This document shows positions 55,584 through 63,196 of a DNA stretch of 64,000 bases, piece after piece. This DNA is from Sphingobium sp. (lineage in GTDB: Bacteria > Pseudomonadota > Alphaproteobacteria > Sphingomonadales > Sphingomonadaceae), in NCBI GenBank assembly GCA_023266575.1, contig JAHFPV010000006.1:62001-126000 (forward strand). Reading direction: 5' to 3'. The notes under the pieces were generated by a model that was not told the origin of the DNA, made no database searches, and saw only the letters and a list, made by a program, of their open reading frames with translations. Within the stretch, counting starts at the first letter, position 1. Each line of letters starts with the position of its first letter. The translations under genes and the position numbers were made by a program.

Positions 55584-57053
55584 ATGATGCCTTCTTTGAC
55601 CGCCGTTACAGGATGGAGCATGGCCGGGATCGCGGCGATCGGGGCCGTGCTGGCAGGCGACCTGCCCAACGCGGCCACGCCCGCGCCGCAAATGCCGGCC
55701 GAAGATGATATGGGCAAGCCCAAGCCGCTGGAACTGCCCAAGGATGTCGAGGCGAAGCTGGCCGGCATCGACAAGGCGAAGATCGACTTTCTCAAGAGCG
55801 GCGTCACCGGGCGCTATGTTGAGAAGGACGCGCTGTTCGATCGTATCCGCACCAGTAAGCCGGAAGAGATCAGTGCCTATATCGACGCGATGCAGGCGCT
55901 GCACGCGCAGGTCGAATTCAAGGCCGGGCGCGATGTCGCGGCGATCCCGCTCGACACATCATCGCCCTGGTTCAACGCCTGGAAGGCGAAACGCCCCGCG
56001 ACGATGGACCCACGGCGTGAGGCCGGGCCGATGGAGTTGACCCGTTACATTGGTGGCTTTGGCGGGGGCTTTGCAACCTTTGCCGGTGCGCCGCTGGCGA
56101 TGACGCCGGAGGATCTGAAAGCGGGCAAGGTCGATGTCGCCATCGTCGGCGCGCCGCTCGATATGGGGTCAGGCTGGCGCAACGCAATCGATGGGCCGCG
56201 CGCGATGCGGATGACCGGCGGGGCTGGCGGCAATGACATGTATTCGATGATCAACCCCAATGCGGCGCTGAAAGTCGTCGATTATGGCGACATCGCCATC
56301 GACCAGAATTCGACCGAACGCAGCGTCGATCATGTCCGCGCGATGGTGGCGGAAATCGCCCGCACCGGCGCGATCCCGATCGTCATCGGGGGCGACCACA
56401 GCCTGGAATATCCCAATGTCGCCGCCGCCGCCGATGTCCATGGCAAGGGCAATGTCGGGGTCATCCATTTCGACAGCCATTATGACATTGGCCGGGGCCG
56501 CGTGCATCTGCTCGATCATGGCCAGCCGGTCTATCGCGTCATCAATGAAGGCCATGTCCGGGGCAGCGACTATATCCAGGTAGGCCTGCGCGCGCGGGGT
56601 CCCGATCTCGAAACCTTCGGCTGGATGCGCAACAAGGGCATGAAATATCACACGATGGTCGAGGTCGAAAAATGGGGCTGGGACAAGGTTATGGCCCGTG
56701 CGCTGAAAGAAGCGCGGACCAGCACCAAGAAGCTCTGGATCAGTTTCGACGTCGATGTGCTCGACCCCGCCTTCATGCCGGGCACCGGCACCCCGGTTCC
56801 CGGTGGCCTTACCATGCGGGAGGCGCAGCCGATCATGCGCAACCTGTGCGCGGAAAATGACATTGCCGGCATCGATATCGTCGAAGTCGCGCCCTATCTC
56901 GACACCAGTTACAAGACCGCGCTCAACAGCAATTTCCTGCTGAACGCCTGTCTCGCGGGTATCGCCATGCGCAAGAAAGGGTTGAAGCCCGGCTATCTCA
57001 ACCCGGTGTCGGTCGATCATGGGCTGGACGCTTATTATGGGAAGAAGAACTGA
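55584..57053 (+). CDS. exported ureohydrolase, copy 2
   Basis: A 489-residue agmatinase/arginase-family protein, clearly paralogous to the gene at 44725-46224 along its whole length, including the helical N-terminal extension. Signal-like hydrophobic residues 10-25 (GWSMAGIAAIGAVLAG) suggest export or anchoring. All metal ligands are kept: His272 in GGDHS, Asp297/His299/Asp301 in FDSHYD, and Asp389/Asp391 in SFDVDVLDPA. ATG 55584 follows GGAG; the second ATG at 55587 is nearly equivalent. It is translationally coupled to copy 3, whose ATG shares a base with its stop. The expected reaction is guanidino compound to amine plus urea. Confidence 0.87.
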   Translation: MMPSLTAVTGWSMAGIAAIGAVLAGDLPNAATPAPQMPAEDDMGKPKPLELPKDVEAKLAGIDKAKIDFLKSGVTGRYVEKDALFDRIRTSKPEEISAYIDAMQALHAQVEFKAGRDVAAIPLDTSSPWFNAWKAKRPATMDPRREAGPMELTRYIGGFGGGFATFAGAPLAMTPEDLKAGKVDVAIVGAPLDMGSGWRNAIDGPRAMRMTGGAGGNDMYSMINPNAALKVVDYGDIAIDQNSTERSVDHVRAMVAEIARTGAIPIVIGGDHSLEYPNVAAAADVHGKGNVGVIHFDSHYDIGRGRVHLLDHGQPVYRVINEGHVRGSDYIQVGLRARGPDLETFGWMRNKGMKYHTMVEVEKWGWDKVMARALKEARTSTKKLWISFDVDVLDPAFMPGTGTPVPGGLTMREAQPIMRNLCAENDIAGIDIVEVAPYLDTSYKTALNSNFLLNACLAGIAMRKKGLKPGYLNPVSVDHGLDAYYGKKN

Positions 57054-58438
57054 TGGCGCGCACCGCTTTGCTGGCGCGTGGCGCCGCTCTTGCCCTGGCC
57101 CTTGCAGCCCTGTCCGCGCCCGCCATGGCGCAGGGCAGCGATCCGCTGGCCAGCCTGTCGCCGGAGAAGAAGGCCTTTCTGTCCGACCCGGCAGTGCTGG
57201 CCCGCTTCGGCCTGACGGACGAGAAATTGCAGGTAGCGCTGGCGGGGCGCTCCGCCGCCGATGTCGACGCCTATGCCAGCGCGTTGATGGCGGTGGTGGA
57301 GGATAGCAAATATATGGCCGGTCGCGATCCGTCGGAGATTGCGCTCAACCCGCAGGCGCGCGGCTGGAACGCCAGCACGACGTTGCGCCCCAAGCTGTTC
57401 GACAAGCGAAAGCGCGACGATGGCCCGTTCAGCCTGAAACGCTATCTGTTCCAGCGCGGCGGGGTGCCGACCTTTGCCGACGCGCCGGTCGCGCTGCGCA
57501 AGGAAGATCTGGTCGCGGGCAGGGTGGAGGTCGCCTTTGTCGGCGTGCCGCTCGATTTCTCGTCGGGCTGGCGCGATTCCAAACATGCACCGATGGCGTT
57601 GCGCGGGATGGACGGGCTGGTCGGCGCAGATGCCGATGGCGGGGTAGATCCGGGCCTGCTGCTGTCGATCGCCGACTATGGCGATCTGGCGATCGACCCG
57701 ATGGCGCCCGAACGCGGGCTGCCCCATGTCCGCATGATGATCGCCGAGATGGCGAGCGTCGGCGTGGTGCCGTTCATCGTCGGGGGCGATCATGCGGTGA
57801 TGTTTGCCGATGTCGCGGCGATGGTCGATACCTATGGCGCGGGCAAGGTCGCGCTGGTCCAGTTCGATGCCCATGCCGGGGCGGAGCTGAACGGCGATCA
57901 TCTGATCTCCGACACGCAGACTCTGACCCGATTGATGCAGCAAAATTTGTTGCGCGGCAGCGACGTGACGCTGGTCGGCCTGCACGGGCGCGACGCTGAT
58001 CCGGCGACGCAGAAGCGGTTGACCGACAGCGGCGCACGCATCCTGCCCACGGCCGCGATACAGGAACGCGGCTGGCAGGCGGTAACCAAGGAGATATTGG
58101 CGGGCCTGAAGCAGGGACCGGACAATGTCTTTATCTCGTTCGACATGAGCGTCCTTGATCCGGGCGATGCGCCAGCGTCAGGCCGTCCGGTGCCCGGCGG
58201 CATCACCATGCGGGAGGCGATCCCGATGGTGCGGCAACTCTGCGCGCAGACCAAGGTGGTCGGCTTCGACCTGCTTGATGCAGCGCCGATCCTGGACCCC
58301 ACCTATGTCAGCCGGATGAGCGCCAACTATATATTGCACGCCTGCCTGAGCGGCATTGCGCTGCGCAAGAAGGGGGCTGCGACGCCCATTTCGGCCGAGC
58401 AAGAAGGGGCGGTTAAGTCCGCCCGCAAAAAATCTTGA
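57053..58438 (+). CDS. exported ureohydrolase-like protein, copy 3, metal site altered
   Basis: A 461-residue relative of copies 1 and 2 with a standard signal peptide (ALAALSAPAMAQ). His247, Asp272, His274 and Asp364 remain, but the second Asp of the DxHxD motif is Gly276 (FDAHAGAE) and the second Asp of the DxD motif is Ser366 (SFDMSVLDPG). By arginase numbering these are Asp128 and Asp234, one ligand from each metal. A normal binuclear manganese site is therefore unlikely. It may be a non-catalytic partner of copy 2, a mononuclear enzyme, or specific for another metal or bond. Coupled translation with copy 2 favours a complex. Confidence 0.85.
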   Translation: MARTALLARGAALALALAALSAPAMAQGSDPLASLSPEKKAFLSDPAVLARFGLTDEKLQVALAGRSAADVDAYASALMAVVEDSKYMAGRDPSEIALNPQARGWNASTTLRPKLFDKRKRDDGPFSLKRYLFQRGGVPTFADAPVALRKEDLVAGRVEVAFVGVPLDFSSGWRDSKHAPMALRGMDGLVGADADGGVDPGLLLSIADYGDLAIDPMAPERGLPHVRMMIAEMASVGVVPFIVGGDHAVMFADVAAMVDTYGAGKVALVQFDAHAGAELNGDHLISDTQTLTRLMQQNLLRGSDVTLVGLHGRDADPATQKRLTDSGARILPTAAIQERGWQAVTKEILAGLKQGPDNVFISFDMSVLDPGDAPASGRPVPGGITMREAIPMVRQLCAQTKVVGFDLLDAAPILDPTYVSRMSANYILHACLSGIALRKKGAATPISAEQEGAVKSARKKS

Positions 58439-58477
58439 TGCCTGTCCAGTTGCCTATGGCGGATTGTCGCGGGGCCA

Positions 58478-58494
58478 TACGTCATTTGGGCAAT
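58478..58494 (+). promoter_or_regulatory. weak regulon motif copy upstream of qhpA
   Basis: TACGTCATTTGGGCAAT faces qhpA and ends 67 bases before its GTG. TACGTCA and the final AT are kept but only 12 of 17 positions match overall, so this copy is uncertain by itself. Confidence 0.45.
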
Positions 58495-58561
58495 GGCGCA
58501 GATGGAGCGCCTGCCTAGGCTTGGATTTCGCGCACCGGACGGTGCTTGAGGGGGAAACAGG

Positions 58562-60292
58562 GTGAAGCGGGTAACACTCTCGAAATTCGGGTTGCTGGCG
58601 CTGTTTTCCACCTCGATCCTGTTCGCGCAGGCCGATGGCGGGCCGGACGGCGCGACGATGAAGGAAAGCGATCCGGGCATCCCGGTTGCCGACGCGCTGG
58701 TCAAGGAAAAATGCGGCACCTGCCACACCCCCGATGCCAAGGGGAATTTGTCGCGGATCAGCTGGGTTCGGACCACGCCGGAGGGCTGGTCGCAGGCGAT
58801 CAAGCGGATGGTGCGGCTGAATGGCCTGGCGATCACGCCCGATGAATCGCGGGCTATCGTCAAATCGCTGTCCGCATCGCATGGCCTGGCCCCGCAAGAG
58901 GCGCTGCCGGTCATGTATCTGGCCGAAAAGCGGACGATCGACGAAACCAATATCCCCAACGAAACCATGCGCGGCGCGTGCGCGGCCTGCCACAGTTTTG
59001 CCCAGCCTTTGTCCTGGCGTCGGTCGAAGCTGGAATGGAAGCAGTTGCAGGATCTGCATGTCGCCATGTATTCGCAGGCGGACGCGCAATATCGCCGTCC
59101 AGCCGAGGATAGCGAACAGCCAGCGGGCCGCGACCCCAAGGACAAGATGCTGCGCGGGGAATATGCGCTGACCTACATGGCCAAGGCCGCGCCGCTGCAC
59201 ACGCCCGAATGGGCGGCATGGCGATCACGCCAGAGTGTGCCGCGTCTGGCAGGCGAATGGCTGGTCGTGGCATCCGCGCCGGGGCAGGGGCGGTTCGTAG
59301 GCAATTTCATCGTCAAGCCGGGCAAATCGGCGGACGAATTTGTGACCAGCAGCACGCTGCGGTCGTTGACCAATGGCGGCACGGTAAGCCGCAGCGGCGC
59401 TGGCATCGTCTATGCCGGCTATAGCTGGCGCGGATCGTCGAGGGGGGCGGTAGCCGCTGGCAAACCCGATGATCTGGCAAGCGCTGCGCGAGAGACGATG
59501 TGGTTCGCTCCCGACCAGCAGAGCGCGATCGGCCGCTGGTATTGGGGCGATTATCAGGAATTCGGGCTGGACGTGAAACTGATCCGCGCGACAGCCGCGC
59601 CCGCCGTGCTGGCCGTTATACCCGGCCCGGTCAAGGCGGGGACAAAGGGCGCGCAATTCCGCATCGTGGGGCATAATCTGCCCGCATCGCTCACTCCCGC
59701 AGACATTGATCTGGGTGTCGGCGTGACTGCAACCAAGATCGTATCGGCCAGCCCGCAGGAACTGGTGGTGACCGCCGATGTCGCCGCCGGGGCGGCATCT
59801 GGACAGCGCAACGTGGCGATCGGCGGCGCAGTGCTGGAGCAGGCTTTCCCGGTCTATAGCAAGATCGACTATATCAAGGTGACACCCGAAACCGCTGTGT
59901 CGCGGCTGGGCGGGATCAAATTTCCCAAAGGCTATGCGCAGTTCGAGGCGACCGGATTCGAAAATGGCATCGACGGGAAGCAGGGTACGGCGGATGACAT
60001 TGCGGTCGGGCCAGTCGATGTCACCTGGTCGACGCAGGAATATCTGGCGGTCTATTATGATGATGACGCCAAATATGTCGGGGCGCTCAGCCCGGCTGCG
60101 CTCTTTACCCCCAATAGCGAAGGGCCGAACCCGGCCCGCCGCTTTGGCCGCAACAATTATGGTGATGTCTGGGTCGTCGCCACGGCCAAGGCCGAGAAGG
60201 ACAAGTTCGGCAAGCCGCTGACCGCCCGTTCCTACATGGTCGTCACCGTACCTGCCTATCAGAAATGGGATCAACCGGAGGTGTCGCAATGA
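58562..60292 (+). CDS. qhpA: quinohemoprotein amine dehydrogenase, alpha (diheme) subunit
   Basis: A 576-residue periplasmic subunit with a signal peptide (about 1-23). Two c-type hemes bind at Cys51-x-x-Cys54-His55 (CGTCH) and Cys140-x-x-Cys143-His144 (CAACH). The rest forms the three beta domains of QHNDH alpha, including the Ig-like stretch starting PAVLAVIPGPVKAG. It carries electrons from the quinone cofactor of the gamma subunit to a cytochrome or azurin. It starts at GTG 58562 after AGGG and overlaps qhpD by four bases, the head of a tightly coupled operon. Confidence 0.95.
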   Translation: MKRVTLSKFGLLALFSTSILFAQADGGPDGATMKESDPGIPVADALVKEKCGTCHTPDAKGNLSRISWVRTTPEGWSQAIKRMVRLNGLAITPDESRAIVKSLSASHGLAPQEALPVMYLAEKRTIDETNIPNETMRGACAACHSFAQPLSWRRSKLEWKQLQDLHVAMYSQADAQYRRPAEDSEQPAGRDPKDKMLRGEYALTYMAKAAPLHTPEWAAWRSRQSVPRLAGEWLVVASAPGQGRFVGNFIVKPGKSADEFVTSSTLRSLTNGGTVSRSGAGIVYAGYSWRGSSRGAVAAGKPDDLASAARETMWFAPDQQSAIGRWYWGDYQEFGLDVKLIRATAAPAVLAVIPGPVKAGTKGAQFRIVGHNLPASLTPADIDLGVGVTATKIVSASPQELVVTADVAAGAASGQRNVAIGGAVLEQAFPVYSKIDYIKVTPETAVSRLGGIKFPKGYAQFEATGFENGIDGKQGTADDIAVGPVDVTWSTQEYLAVYYDDDAKYVGALSPAALFTPNSEGPNPARRFGRNNYGDVWVVATAKAEKDKFGKPLTARSYMVVTVPAYQKWDQPEVSQ

Positions 60293-61743
60293 CCGTGATG
60301 CAGGCACCCACCTATCGCCGGGCGGAATATCATGGCTTTGACGCCGGGGGCAGCGACTTTGTCTATCTGGTGAGCGCAGGCGCGATCTTCGAGATCGACC
60401 CCGATGTGCGCGCGGTTCTGGACCGGCTCGACGGGCAGGAACTGACCCATGCGGCGCTGGTGCGTGAACTGGTCGCCGATGGACGCGCGGCGGAAGAAGC
60501 CGATGGCCTGGTGCGCGAATTGCGGCAGGCGCGGCTCATCCATCTGGGCCATGCCATGCCGGTGGCGCAGGTGCCGCAAGCACCCCCGGCGGACTTCCCG
60601 TTGCAGGCGCTGGTGCTGAACGTCACCAACCAGTGCAATCTGGCCTGCACTTACTGCTACGAATTTGGCGCGGACAAGATCGCGACGCCGGCGGGCAAGC
60701 CCAAATATATGACGCTCGACACGGCGATGGCGTCGGTCGATCTGCTGATCGCCGAGGCGGTCGGCCGTAAGTCGGTGCATATCACCTTCTTCGGCGGCGA
60801 AACGCTGATGAATTTCAAGCTGCTGCGCGACGTGGTGGCCTATGCCAATCATGCGACCGCGGCGGCGGGCAAGGCGATCACCTACAGCCTGACCACCAAC
60901 GCCACGCTGCTGACGCCGGAGATCGTCACCTTCCTGTCGGACAACCGGGTCGGGGTGACCGTGTCCATGGATGGCCCGCCGGAATTGCAGGACAAGCATC
61001 GCGTCTATAAAAATGGCAAGGGCAGCTATGCGGTGATCGAGCCGCGGCTGCGGACCTTGATCGCCCATCACAAGACGCGGGCCATCACCGCGCGCGTGAC
61101 GCTGACCGAAGGCGTGACCGATGTGGTGCGTATCTTCCGCCATCTGAAGGATGATCTGGGCTTCCACGAGGTCGGCTTTGCGCCGGTGACTACGGGCGAA
61201 GAACGCGCCTATTCGCTGGATGGCAATGGCATGGACAGCGTGCTGGCGCAGTTCAACAGCCTAGCGGACGAATGGCTGGAATATGCGCTGCGCGGGGAGT
61301 CGCACGGCTTCACCAATGTCAGCGAAACGATCAGCGAGCTGATTTCGGGCGTAAACAAATCGCATCCCTGCGGCGCTGGCCTTGGGCTGATGGGGGTCAG
61401 CCCATCGGGCGACCTGTCGCCCTGCCATCGCTTCACAGACGCCGACACGCACACGATGGGGCATGTCTCCAGCGGCATCGACCGGGCCAAGCAGGGCGAG
61501 TTCCTGGCCAAGGGGCATGTCGAGGCCAAATATGACTGTCAGAGCTGCTGGGCGCGACCGCTGTGCGCAGGCGGATGCCATCATGAGGCGTTCGTCCGCT
61601 ATGGCGACACCGGCCACGCCAACCTCCATTATTGCGACTGGATACGCCAGTGGACCGACACCTGCCTGCGTATCTACGGCGTGCTGTCGGTGCGTAATCC
61701 CGGTTTCCTCGAACGCTTCGCCGAAAGAAAGGGGCTGTCATGA
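60289..61743 (+). CDS. qhpD: radical-SAM/SPASM maturase of QHNDH
   Basis: A 484-residue enzyme that forms the Cys-to-Asp/Glu thioether crosslinks in the gamma subunit. The SAM cluster is Cys116, Cys120 and Cys123 (CNLACTYC), and FFGGET is a SAM motif. C-terminal SPASM cysteines include HPCGAG, SPCHRF, CQSCWARPLCAGGC and YCDW. A small N-terminal peptide-recognition region precedes the barrel. It acts in the cytoplasm before export of the gamma subunit and is encoded directly before its substrate, with a four-base overlap. Confidence 0.95.
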   Translation: MTVMQAPTYRRAEYHGFDAGGSDFVYLVSAGAIFEIDPDVRAVLDRLDGQELTHAALVRELVADGRAAEEADGLVRELRQARLIHLGHAMPVAQVPQAPPADFPLQALVLNVTNQCNLACTYCYEFGADKIATPAGKPKYMTLDTAMASVDLLIAEAVGRKSVHITFFGGETLMNFKLLRDVVAYANHATAAAGKAITYSLTTNATLLTPEIVTFLSDNRVGVTVSMDGPPELQDKHRVYKNGKGSYAVIEPRLRTLIAHHKTRAITARVTLTEGVTDVVRIFRHLKDDLGFHEVGFAPVTTGEERAYSLDGNGMDSVLAQFNSLADEWLEYALRGESHGFTNVSETISELISGVNKSHPCGAGLGLMGVSPSGDLSPCHRFTDADTHTMGHVSSGIDRAKQGEFLAKGHVEAKYDCQSCWARPLCAGGCHHEAFVRYGDTGHANLHYCDWIRQWTDTCLRIYGVLSVRNPGFLERFAERKGLS

Positions 61744-62099
61744 AGCATCTTCGTGCCATCAATAAAAAGGCGCAGCGGATCGACGAAGCCGTGACGCAGA
61801 TGGAAGCGGCAGCATCGCCGAATGCGGACATGGAGGAGGATGTGGTCGCCCTCCAGCAGGTCCCGCGCCCGCATGTGCCGATGGGCTGTTCGCTCTCTTT
61901 CTCCCCCGGCTGGGAAGTCGATGCGAGCGGCGGCACGGCGGGGCTGTGCCAGCCGGTCGAGCGCGACATTTACGACTGCTATGTCACCTGTTTCTGGCCG
62001 GTGCAGGTGCCCGATCATGTCAACTATTCGCCCGACTGGGCCAGCAACTGCGCCACCGCGACCAAGGACTGGCGCAGTCTCGATCTTATTTTCCCATGA
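61740..62099 (+). CDS. qhpC: QHNDH gamma subunit carrying the CTQ cofactor
   Basis: A 119-residue catalytic subunit with a leader of about 43 residues. Aligned by eye to the Pseudomonas putida subunit, every crosslink partner is present: Cys50-Glu59, Cys70-Asp76, Cys84-Asp92 thioethers, and Cys80-Trp86 for cysteine tryptophylquinone. Cys104 is an extra cysteine near the C-terminus not used in the known scheme. The leader must be removed by a protease (QhpE in other species), which is not seen before the window ends. It oxidises primary amines to aldehydes plus ammonia. Confidence 0.95.
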   Translation: MKHLRAINKKAQRIDEAVTQMEAAASPNADMEEDVVALQQVPRPHVPMGCSLSFSPGWEVDASGGTAGLCQPVERDIYDCYVTCFWPVQVPDHVNYSPDWASNCATATKDWRSLDLIFP

Positions 62100-63196
62100 G
62101 GGCCGCCATGCCGAAATATCGTCTGATGCTGGGCGCTGGCCTGGCGATGCTGAGCGCCATGCCCTTGAATGCGGCGACGTTGTTCATGGGCTCCTATCCA
62201 GACCGCCTGCTGGTGTTCGAGGAAAGCAAGGGCGCGGTCACCGGCACGATCAAGCTGGACACCGGCCTGCCGACATCGATGCAATTGTCCGATGATGGCA
62301 AGCGCATCTATGTGACGACCATCACCACCAGCGGGATCGAGGTGATCGACACCGCGACGCGCAAGGTGATCAACAAGTTCAGCCTGAATGACGGCACGAC
62401 CCGCTACCGTTTCTGGGGCGGCGTGCCCGATCCGACCGGGCGCTATTTCTACACCGTCATCTCGAAATTCGAGAAGGGGATCGACCGCTATACCGTCAGC
62501 AAGCCCATGTATGGCGTCATCGACCTGAAGCTGCAAAAGGTCGTCCGCACTGCCGAGATCGACAAGGAGGATGAGCGTTCTGGCGGCTGGCGCGCGGGCT
62601 ATAAAGTGTCGCCCGACGGAAAGACGCTCTACGCCTTTGGCGAAAAGGTCGCGATTATCGATGTTGCGACATTGAAGGTCACCGACCGGATAGACCTCGC
62701 CAAGCCTGAAGGCACCGGCATGGAGAATGTCGGCTTTGGCGGCACGTTGGATGCGATCCGCACGCCGGGCCAATATGTGTCGCTGTTCAATGCCGCTGAC
62801 GCCTATGTCCATAACAAGATGTTCGGCATGGCGCGTTTCGACCTGTCCACCCGGCAGTTTGATTTTACCCCCATCGGCCCCGCGCCCGACGCTATGGCCG
62901 GGTTGCAGGTCACGCCCGACGGCAAGCAGGCCTATACCGTCGTTACCAACGGCAAATATGGCAATAAGCGCTGCGAATTCTGGCATATGGACATGGCCAG
63001 CAACGCCGTGGTCGACAAGGCGGAATTTCCCTGCCGATCGCGTTTCCGTCTGGGCATGTCGACCGATGGGGCGAAGCTCTACATCTATGGCGCGAGCTAT
63101 GATCTGGAAGTCTATGACGCCAAGACATTGAAGCATGAGGTGACGCTGGACCTGGGCTATGACACCACTGGCGCAGGCATGGTCGCGGTGGAATGA
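62096..63196 (+). CDS. qhpB: QHNDH beta subunit (seven-bladed propeller)
   Basis: A 366-residue periplasmic subunit with a signal peptide (RLMLGAGLAMLSAMPLNAA) and repeated propeller strands (ATRKVINKFSL, DPTGRYFYTVI, SPDGKTLYAFG, TPDGKQAYTVV, STDGAKLYIYG). It encloses the gamma subunit and forms part of the substrate channel. ATG 62096 overlaps the qhpC stop; ATG 62108 with GAGGG upstream is an alternative four codons later. Confidence 0.93.
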   Translation: MRAAMPKYRLMLGAGLAMLSAMPLNAATLFMGSYPDRLLVFEESKGAVTGTIKLDTGLPTSMQLSDDGKRIYVTTITTSGIEVIDTATRKVINKFSLNDGTTRYRFWGGVPDPTGRYFYTVISKFEKGIDRYTVSKPMYGVIDLKLQKVVRTAEIDKEDERSGGWRAGYKVSPDGKTLYAFGEKVAIIDVATLKVTDRIDLAKPEGTGMENVGFGGTLDAIRTPGQYVSLFNAADAYVHNKMFGMARFDLSTRQFDFTPIGPAPDAMAGLQVTPDGKQAYTVVTNGKYGNKRCEFWHMDMASNAVVDKAEFPCRSRFRLGMSTDGAKLYIYGASYDLEVYDAKTLKHEVTLDLGYDTTGAGMVAVE

